This document shows, in pieces, positions 14,001-19,207 of a stretch of 19,207 nucleotides of DNA (position 1 is its first letter; the number at the start of each line of letters is the position of its first letter). This stretch comes from Wolbachia sp. (GTDB lineage: Bacteria > Pseudomonadota > Alphaproteobacteria > Rickettsiales > Anaplasmataceae), in NCBI GenBank assembly GCA_022836975.1, contig JAIXMJ010000008.1, positions 1-19,207 on the forward strand, read 5' to 3'. Both the position numbers and the translations under genes were made by a program. Under the pieces are notes generated by a model that was not told the DNA's origin, searched no databases, and saw only the letters and a list, made by a program, of their open reading frames with translations.

Positions 14001-15720
14001 TATTTTTTAGCTGCAAGGAATTTAAATTTTTTGCTTTTATATGTTTTATACTAGGGCTAAGCAATTCATTTTCATGTAAATGTGGTCGATTATAATACTC
14101 ATCACTCTTAACTTCCCTTCCATCTATAAAAGAAGCTTTATAATTGCCATTTTCTTTAGTAATCCCGACGTAGGTACCACCATCCCGTTGGATGTTCATA
14201 TTATGCAAAATATCTTCAAAAACAAATGTAGATTTATTCTGGCCTTCAATCTGTTTAAAAAAACCAGCTTCGCTTAACAGTTCTCCAACTTTTATATTCT
14301 TCTCATCGTATATAGATAGCCCACTTATCATTCCTGAACCTAGTGCTTTAAGAGAAAATATTGTATATTCCTGTAACGGTATGTTTCCTCTTATTGAAGA
14401 TGAATCAATATTAAGCAATTCTTTCAATATTTTTTCCACCTGAGGATGATTCTTAAGATTATCAACAGTATCGTTGACATATTTTTTAGATGCCAATCTG
14501 TACTTAGCTACATAATCAGGATCGACATTACCTTGCCTTTCAACATATTGCTCTCGAATTTTAGCAAACTTTTCTAGAACACTCTTATCATGATTTGAAA
14601 TTATCCTAAAGATCTGTGTCTTATATTCCTCAGTATCTTTATAATCATTACCTTGCTTATCACAGTAAATTAATTTATATTCCTCATTACTGTTTTTAAT
14701 TACTTTAATAAAGTGATATTCTTTTGGTATATCTAAGTAATCATTTGTTGCTCTACTGATTGCACGAGTCCATCCAGAAAATGATATATGTTCCACGTGG
14801 GAAAAACTAGCTACGTCTTCTCCATCCATCTTATTTATATTAGCTTTATAATATGATACATTTTTTATTTCTCTACCTACTATTTCCTCTTTCATCCCTA
14901 TAAATTCACCTTTTGTAACACGCAGAGCATTAATATCTCGCATTGCAGTTTCTGTATTATTAGAATCAAGCCATTGTTTGAAGTCATGTTCATATGCTAT
15001 AATCTTATTCAGACATTCCTCATTATCTACATGTTTACTACTTATAAGATCTTTTAATAAAGATGGGTCTTTCTCTTGCAAATACATTATTAATGCGTGA
15101 CCAGTCTTATACACCAAACTGTTTAGTTCGCTATCTACTGAATATTTTAACTCAAGGATCTCATTTAAACTAAAATTTTTATTCTTTGTGATATCAATAC
15201 TGGAAGCTTGAGAATTAAACTTATAATCTGAATTATGTTCAAAATAATCTGCAATTCCTTCAGATAAAACAACAGGCAAAGATTTTCCATTGGTTGCTAA
15301 GTGGGTTAAGGCATGTGTTAATTCATGTTTCAGATTAAAAACATCACCCTGCTGATAGACATACATTTCTGGAAAACCAGACATCGGTCCATTAGGATAA
15401 AATTTTCCACCTTCTTGCCCTAGACCAAGGCTAAAATTTCCACCACGATATTCATAATCATCTTTATCATTAAAAACATAAATCTTGATAACTTCTTCCT
15501 TGTCATTACAACCTAATTTGAAAAGGCTTGTAAATTTATTAATAGTCTCTTTTATATCACTTTCAATTTTAGGAATTTTACTTGCCTTTAAATCATTAGA
15601 ATAAATTTCCATCTTAATATTTAGATCATCAAATTTGATAACATGTGGCTTATCAAATCCCCTACTATTATTATTAAAATATCCGTAATGATTTTCGCAA
15701 TGACTTTGTTGTTTTATCAT
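11002..15720 (-). CDS. Giant protein with three M9 collagenase-like metallopeptidase units
   Basis: The 1572-residue protein has no signal peptide or membrane segment. Unit 1 (about 30-255) has GGKFYPNGP, HELTH (132-136), a downstream SEGIADYF with E154 as likely third zinc ligand, and YKTGHALIMYLQEKDP, the layout of gluzincin collagenases (M9). Unit 3 (about 1145-1385) repeats it with HELGH (1252-1256), HEGIAQY (E1276) and VIKFLEDRHP. Unit 2 (about 890-1140) has the same frame and FLQEKNP (1085-1091), but EKMND replaces HExxH and RVG replaces SEG, so it should be inactive. Linkers hold a recurring beta motif (KVIKNSNEEYKLIYCDKQGN at 339-358, LKLVKHKGEYKLVPCTKDG at 675-693, a fainter one near 1497). 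GGAGG (15730-15734) precedes the ATG. A host-directed, possibly type IV-secreted protease is inference; self-processing or a structural role is also possible. Confidence 0.8.
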   Translation of the reverse strand: MIKQQSHCENHYGYFNNNSRGFDKPHVIKFDDLNIKMEIYSNDLKASKIPKIESDIKETINKFTSLFKLGCNDKEEVIKIYVFNDKDDYEYRGGNFSLGLGQEGGKFYPNGPMSGFPEMYVYQQGDVFNLKHELTHALTHLATNGKSLPVVLSEGIADYFEHNSDYKFNSQASSIDITKNKNFSLNEILELKYSVDSELNSLVYKTGHALIMYLQEKDPSLLKDLISSKHVDNEECLNKIIAYEHDFKQWLDSNNTETAMRDINALRVTKGEFIGMKEEIVGREIKNVSYYKANINKMDGEDVASFSHVEHISFSGWTRAISRATNDYLDIPKEYHFIKVIKNSNEEYKLIYCDKQGNDYKDTEEYKTQIFRIISNHDKSVLEKFAKIREQYVERQGNVDPDYVAKYRLASKKYVNDTVDNLKNHPQVEKILKELLNIDSSSIRGNIPLQEYTIFSLKALGSGMISGLSIYDEKNIKVGELLSEAGFFKQIEGQNKSTFVFEDILHNMNIQRDGGTYVGITKENGNYKASFIDGREVKSDEYYNRPHLHENELLSPSIKHIKAKNLNSLQLKNIDILNHKDSKFAQYTDEQRKNGVIVEKGKLLDDKGTDRTDDDVYEAEVKQGSNYMHTFKNIGFYISETITDANGKVIAGSDLYVHDHGKNIRFQLPKSITHLKLVKHKGEYKLVPCTKDGDENPEGMSAYISDEYRYIDLIFAHQYEKRDYSHKHVNIGLINFDKYKLGTLFGVKFDPNDYTIPKNSNGEIIRVNNTPHFTKVKLFHDNDEIGMLSNNFHDFKGKLFFSADYNYSYNDFLASTSPQTRIEDMQDGSKRITFDQGKGDIEGTDRGYTDYQRVFFKGGTSSTSTETREFTKAKGLADSKKEGIETQLFPNKECFTLDDNLVIEIRYGDLVNYTLDDVKQTICAAYKIWCNKFYQQKNDNGSTVKLQLCIFKDYDDYKKHIKELSGKNYDELRDGGTIGVDEADGTIAKTFVFANMEKPSSVKCGYIMEKMNDAFLEYATGDLNNVPEILRVGTKFFMSSYNLGKNAVDIDARYIKEANDKVQNSKLQLYDMVKDNNVADCLVAFLQEKNPHLISNLLSKMRLNKLDINRELEKILHDVNIESGFKKWIAAEALFPHNESMLLTEDKINVNIKYDKQILNSDELNKIKNIIKDTIQDGNTVFNTNDLRATSGQFNIHICNTQDEFKNIVNNISVNGKTVSDDTAGITRFGNGSPLNIYFYLKNKYFIDTLKHELGHALTIINFDRIAHLLPDAIHEGIAQYIAGRKNGNHANDLIDLNALSTIRDESLRPDEILNNNYKGKYYYSEAEQVIKFLEDRHPDLVDSLIRDLSRCGANFKEADEKRVEFIKTVKNYGPEFSDLVTEQTNGKDVTNTVSQLPYQGRQEETVVIKDTILKIQKSHDHDPQGKHKVCIVIDRNDIEDLYNKADATEKCVVSKLWNKLHKSGYKVGILPTDKYHFENGMLTVNGKQYSEDKVSVKIMQLGDDYRVVLTNTQGKVISSIDQNSISIDKNSISSEYEVLDNLPVINEYDLYLTNGLDMIFHNTHDYNYDLI

Positions 15721-15736
15721 ATTGCATAGCCTCCAA

Positions 15737-15760
15737 ACTATTAAACTTTATATTAATAGT
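15737..15760 (-). promoter_or_regulatory. Inverted repeat beside the ribosome-binding site of the giant gene
   Basis: On the minus strand ACTATTAA (15753-15760) and TTAATAGT (15737-15744) form a perfect 8 bp inverted repeat with an 8-nt spacer, ending 2 nt before the GGAGG ribosome-binding site (15730-15734). The spacer contains TATAAAGT, so the repeat could be an operator over a -10-like box. If transcribed, it would be a hairpin next to the ribosome-binding site. Base composition makes short AT palindromes likely by chance, so this is tentative. Confidence 0.35.
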
Positions 15761-15886
15761 AAAGGTACACTTTTAAGGAAATGTAAATTTGGATGTTAGC
15801 ATGGTTAATATATTAGTAAAAGCGTTAGGTGCTTAAAGCCTTACAAACCATGAAATAATACTTATTGCAAGAGAACCTATAGTAAT

Positions 15887-16315
15887 TTAAAGCGTTTGTA
15901 ACATAGCCGAAATTGTAGCTTCTGCTACTCTTTCTTTGCTGACACATGCAACACATTCAAATTTGCATATCTTTAAACGTACATTTTTAACATCAACTTG
16001 AAGCAACAAAGTGTCTCCTGGCACAACTGGTTTCCTAAACTTCGCACTCTCTATAGAAACTAAATATGGTATTGCATCTTTCTTTGTTTGATCATACATA
16101 CATAGTGCAGCAGCTTGAGCAAAAGCCTCAACTATCAAAACACCTGGCATTATTGGATGATTAGGAAAATGACCAATAAAAAACGGCTCATTAAATGTAA
16201 TATTTTTTATTGCCTTTATACTCTTACCATAATCACAATCTAACACTCTATCTACCAAAAGCAATGGGTAAGAGTGCGGTAGTATTTTTATAATATCATT
16301 AATCCCAATTTGCAT
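15887..16315 (-). CDS. fabZ: 3-hydroxyacyl-[ACP] dehydratase FabZ
   Basis: FabZ removes water from 3-hydroxyacyl-ACP in each round of type II fatty-acid elongation. The protein is 142 aa, the normal size for this single hot-dog-fold enzyme. The catalytic His is H49 in GHFPNHPIMPGVL and the catalytic Glu is E63 in VEAFAQAAA, with the expected 14-residue spacing. LPHSYPLLLVDRVLD near the N-terminus is typical. The ATG lies 4 bp after the skp stop, so translation is probably coupled. In LPS-making proteobacteria the order is bamA-skp-lpxD-fabZ-lpxA. The lpx genes are absent here, matching the known lack of lipid A in Wolbachia and its relatives. Confidence 0.97.
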   Translation of the reverse strand: MQIGINDIIKILPHSYPLLLVDRVLDCDYGKSIKAIKNITFNEPFFIGHFPNHPIMPGVLIVEAFAQAAALCMYDQTKKDAIPYLVSIESAKFRKPVVPGDTLLLQVDVKNVRLKICKFECVACVSKERVAEATISAMLQTL

Positions 16316-16319
16316 TCAC

Positions 16320-16868
16320 TTATTCTATAGTTTTCAATGCAAACTTTGGCATTACCTTATTGAGATTCTCTAACACTTTATCAGATAGATCAATTTTATT
16401 CTTTAAATATAAAATTCCATTTTTTTCAAATACTAGATCTACTTTTTCACTATCTGCCACTTGTGTGAGCACTTCTTCTACTTTTTTAAGAACACTACTT
16501 ATTGCATCACTGTAGATAAGATTTAGATCATATGCCTTTTTATTGTAATGGTCTCTAATTTGTAATTTATCTTTATTAATCTGTCCCATTTTTTCTTTCT
16601 TAGCATCTTCTGATAAAAGATCAAATTCCTCTTGTAAAGAGTTAGATTTCTCCATCTCTGCCATAAGTCCTTGTTCCAATTTAGAACCTTGTTCTTTTAT
16701 TTGTTGTTTTATGTCTTTTAAAACTAGCGATTCATTAATAATTTTCTCTCTGTCAGCAATAGCAATTATGCTTTCTGTGCCGTTCTTATTATCAGTGCTT
16801 TTCAGAAATGAAAAAAATAACGATACAGAAGAAAAAAATATACAAATAAAAATCAATAAATTTTTCAT
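16320..16868 (-). CDS. skp: Skp/OmpH periplasmic chaperone
   Basis: Skp holds unfolded outer-membrane proteins in the periplasm on their way to the BAM complex. The protein is 182 aa with an N-terminal hydrophobic export segment (MKNLLIFICIFFSSVSLFFS), a beta segment (IIAIADREKIINES), a long charged coiled-coil region (about 55-110) and a return to beta structure (VDLVFEKNGILYL), the Skp arrangement. No clear signal-peptidase site is seen, so the N-terminus may stay as an anchor. The ATG at 16868 is chosen over the one at 16883 because GGGGAG lies 7 nt upstream of it, inside the last codons of bamA. The start is 3 bp after the bamA stop. Sequence conservation in Skp is low; position and architecture carry the call. 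Confidence 0.9.
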   Translation of the reverse strand: MKNLLIFICIFFSSVSLFFSFLKSTDNKNGTESIIAIADREKIINESLVLKDIKQQIKEQGSKLEQGLMAEMEKSNSLQEEFDLLSEDAKKEKMGQINKDKLQIRDHYNKKAYDLNLIYSDAISSVLKKVEEVLTQVADSEKVDLVFEKNGILYLKNKIDLSDKVLENLNKVMPKFALKTIE

Positions 16869-16870
16869 AA

Positions 16871-19207
16871 TTAAACTCCCCATTCAATAGAAAACCTAAT
16901 AGGATTTTTAGGTTTTTTATCATAATTTTCTGATACAATTGGAAAACCAAGATCAAGTCTCAGTTTTCCGAAAGGAGAAGGCATTGAAAGGCCACAACCT
17001 AAAGATATTCTTACAGTCTTATTATCTTTTTGCATATCTTTACACCTATCACCTTTACAATCTGGGCTAAAAAGAGTAGCATAGTCAATAAATAATGATC
17101 CTTTTAGTCCTATCTCCTCATAAAATCTAGGCAGAGGAAAATCTACCTGTTTAGTAGCTTGAAAATAAGATTTTCCACCTAAAGATTGCCCTTTTTTATT
17201 TCTTGGGCCAATACCAGAGACATCAAATCCCCTAATTTCATCGCTACCTTTAAAAAAGTGCTGTGCAACACTTAACTTTTCATTAGTATATGAAAAGACA
17301 TTACCCATTCCTATCTTTAAACGGAATATTATATCGTCACCTATACTTTTCAATACAGGACGAGCGAAAAAAAATAAGAACTCTGATTTAATGAAATTTG
17401 TATTTCCCCCAAGTCCTGAAATATCTTCTTTGAGACGTAATAAATATCCATCAGTTGGATAACGCACGTTATCAAGTTTATTATACGCTAAAGTCAATCC
17501 AACTGCTGAAACTTCATCATTTTCCTTTCTGTTCTCTTCATTACGACCTTGATTATGATATGTATATATATTATCTTTTTTGAGATCTAGTAAATATCTA
17601 TCAATTGAACGCGCATTATCAAGTTTATCCTTTAAAGGCCATCCAATTGCTGAAACTTCATCATTTTCCTTTCTGTTCTCTTCATTATGATCTTGATTAT
17701 AATATGTGTATATATCCTTATAGTAATAGCGTATAGAACTCATAAGATTCTCTGTAATTTCAGACGATAAACCAATCAGAAACCCCTGCTGATTTTCATT
17801 AAAATTACTATTTAAGGCTTTACGATCTTGATAAGACAGATTTAGATCCAATGATGTGTTTGAATCATTAAGGTTATTCAAGGTCAAATTAAGGTCTACA
17901 GCAGAAACATTCCCACTTTTTTCCACATCACCTGAAAACTCATGCCCACTACCAAACAAATTTGGTAACTTCATAGTACCTTTAAAGCATATAGTTGGAG
18001 GCAGGGACATGTTTTCAGTAGATCCACCCATAATTAATACACCAGTGCTTTTCTCTTTCACCTTTAAATTCACGTTAACTGTATCCTCGTTAACCTTATA
18101 TTTATCTACTTTTACTGATGAAAAGAAATCAGTGCTCATTAGCTTTCTATATGCTTTACTAACTGTCGATATATTATATGGATCACCTTCAGCCATATCA
18201 AGTTTGCTTCTGATCACCTGTTCTAAGGTACGATCATTACCATCAATTGTAATTTTATTTACATAAGTTTTATTACCTGGAGAAATCTTGTAATTTACAT
18301 CTATTAGATCATTCATTTTTACATATTCTGGGTCAACCGTTGCAAATATATAACCTTTTTCATTTAAATATTTAGTTATCTTTTCTGCTGTATTACTCAC
18401 CTTAACTTCATTGAATCCCTGATTTTCCTTTGCTTCAAAAAATTTTGATATTTCCTTAACGATGTCTAAGTTGTGGAACTCATCAGTAACATTCACTTTA
18501 CTAGAACCCAATAAATACTGCTGTCCTTCATCAATCAAAAAAGTCACATGTGTGTGGTATGTATCACTAACCTCAATTATTGGTTGAATGTCATGTTCGA
18601 TATACCCTTTAGATGCATAAAAATTACTTAGTTTCTCAATATTAATAGCTAAATACTGATTAATATTCATAGTGAATAATTTATTAAATATATTGCGACT
18701 ATGAATTTTTATTGCTTGCGTTAAATCATCTTCAGAAAAACTTTTATTACCAATAAACCTTACACTTTTAATCTTGTATGTTGGACCTTCCTCCACGTCA
18801 AAGATTAGATCTACCCTATTGTTATCAAGCATAACTAAGTTATGCTTGATTTTTACACCAACATTACCGTTATTTCTATAGAAGGAGAGCAATTTTCTTA
18901 AATCACTTTGCAGTTTTGTTTCAGTAAATACACTTAAAGGCTTTAATGTAATCACATGTTCTAAGAGCTTTTGCTTTTTTTGGGAAAAAAACCACCACTT
19001 ACCATTTTTTTTTAATGTTATTTTGTTGACTATAGGGTTTTCTTGAACTTTTATTATTAAATTTTGCTCTTGATCGATATAAGCATTAACATCAACAAAT
19101 AAATTAGTTTTATATAGTTCCTTTACTAATAAGTCCAAAGCATCATCATTTACGTATTGACCAGATTTTAACCTTATATAAGAATCTATTGTCTGATTAT
19201 TTATTCG
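16871..19207 (-). CDS. bamA: Outer-membrane assembly factor BamA (5' end beyond window)
   Basis: BamA folds and inserts beta-barrel proteins into the outer membrane. 778 residues are visible. The reading frame remains open to the window edge and begins inside POTRA 1 (INNQTIDSYIRLKSGQYVND), so a TTG at 19138 is not the start; the signal peptide lies outside. Further POTRA repeats are seen (KIKSVRFIGNKSFSEDDLTQ; a third; YVNKITIDGNDRTLEQVIRS), ending near residue 375 with LKVKEKSTGVLIMGG. The barrel follows, with RGFDVSGIGP as the conserved lid-loop VRGF-type motif and GCGLSMPSPFGKLRLDLGFP near the C-terminus. A ~49-residue stretch is tandemly duplicated in the barrel (see 17421-17714). It leads the bamA-skp-fabZ operon and would be required for inserting the WSP-type protein encoded here. 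Confidence 0.96.
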   Translation of the reverse strand, partial: RINNQTIDSYIRLKSGQYVNDDALDLLVKELYKTNLFVDVNAYIDQEQNLIIKVQENPIVNKITLKKNGKWWFFSQKKQKLLEHVITLKPLSVFTETKLQSDLRKLLSFYRNNGNVGVKIKHNLVMLDNNRVDLIFDVEEGPTYKIKSVRFIGNKSFSEDDLTQAIKIHSRNIFNKLFTMNINQYLAINIEKLSNFYASKGYIEHDIQPIIEVSDTYHTHVTFLIDEGQQYLLGSSKVNVTDEFHNLDIVKEISKFFEAKENQGFNEVKVSNTAEKITKYLNEKGYIFATVDPEYVKMNDLIDVNYKISPGNKTYVNKITIDGNDRTLEQVIRSKLDMAEGDPYNISTVSKAYRKLMSTDFFSSVKVDKYKVNEDTVNVNLKVKEKSTGVLIMGGSTENMSLPPTICFKGTMKLPNLFGSGHEFSGDVEKSGNVSAVDLNLTLNNLNDSNTSLDLNLSYQDRKALNSNFNENQQGFLIGLSSEITENLMSSIRYYYKDIYTYYNQDHNEENRKENDEVSAIGWPLKDKLDNARSIDRYLLDLKKDNIYTYHNQGRNEENRKENDEVSAVGLTLAYNKLDNVRYPTDGYLLRLKEDISGLGGNTNFIKSEFLFFFARPVLKSIGDDIIFRLKIGMGNVFSYTNEKLSVAQHFFKGSDEIRGFDVSGIGPRNKKGQSLGGKSYFQATKQVDFPLPRFYEEIGLKGSLFIDYATLFSPDCKGDRCKDMQKDNKTVRISLGCGLSMPSPFGKLRLDLGFPIVSENYDKKPKNPIRFSIEWGV
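17421..17714 (-). repeat. In-frame tandem duplication within bamA (150 + 144 bp)
   Basis: Two adjacent segments, 17421-17570 and 17571-17714, are clearly homologous. Shared words include CTGAAACTTCATCATTTTCC (at 17506 and 17650) and TTATCAAGTTTAT. Offsets are 150 bp at one end and 144 bp at the other, so the copies differ by two codons and the frame is kept. The proteins share NEENRKENDEVSA. The C-terminal copy keeps the expected barrel sequence (VGLTLAYNKLDN then PTDGYLLRLKED), whereas the N-terminal copy has diverged (IGWPLKDKLDN then IDRYLLDLKKD). Confidence 0.9.

Noticed and set aside
16869..16883. Earlier ATG for skp at 16883
   Set aside because: The Shine-Dalgarno GGGGAG lies after that ATG and correctly before the ATG at 16868, which also begins a normal export signal.
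19138..19207. TTG at 19138 as the bamA start
   Set aside because: The frame stays open to the window edge and encodes the conserved beginning of POTRA 1, so the gene is simply cut by the window.
1..19207. CRISPR arrays, tRNA or rRNA genes, prophage WO structural genes, ankyrin-repeat or cytoplasmic-incompatibility factor genes
   Set aside because: Looked for by eye on both strands; no regularly spaced repeats, no tRNA T-arm plus acceptor pattern and no matching protein motifs were seen.

Overview
The window looks like chromosome from a Wolbachia-type alphaproteobacterial endosymbiont (Anaplasmataceae, Rickettsiales). The strongest clue is the outer-membrane protein at 6951-7934, whose signal peptide and beta-barrel strand motifs match the Wolbachia surface protein (WSP) family. 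Supporting clues are the very AT-rich sequence, the eukaryote-like isoleucyl-tRNA synthetase, IS5-type transposase debris, and a bamA-skp-fabZ block without the lpxD/lpxA genes found there in LPS-making bacteria. The strain cannot be named from sequence reading alone.

Layout. 1-117: broken IS5-family transposase. 118-332 and 3677-3881: two nearly identical, inverted copies of a ~205 bp non-coding element with terminal inverted repeats (MITE-like) that bracket ileS (422-3580). 3908-4063: a second, unrelated element with 23 bp inverted ends. 4140-5114, 5139-6008 and 6029-6334 (+): quinone oxidoreductase, rsmH and an FtsL-like protein. 6335-6950: a ~600 bp gene-poor stretch with a decayed direct repeat. 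From 6951 to 10310 the minus strand reads, in transcription order, ffs (SRP RNA), dnaX, ybaB, an XRE regulator and the WSP-type surface protein. 10357-11001 (+): a glutathione S-transferase-like protein. 11002-15720 (-): a 1572-residue protein with three collagenase-like (M9) metallopeptidase units. 15887-19207 (-): bamA (5' end outside the window), skp and fabZ.

Most of the window is housekeeping: tRNA charging, rRNA methylation, cell division, clamp loading, protein targeting, outer-membrane assembly and fatty-acid synthesis. The cell-envelope genes work together: BamA inserts beta-barrels such as the WSP-type protein and Skp escorts them across the periplasm. The unusual content is the giant protein, whose first and third peptidase units keep HExxH plus a downstream Glu while the middle unit has lost both; an in-frame tandem duplication inside the BamA barrel; a surface protein with a ~75-residue helical insertion; and the inverted MITE pair around an essential gene. 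The ffs gene is too short and non-coding to appear as an ORF, but is clear from its conserved core and closing helix.
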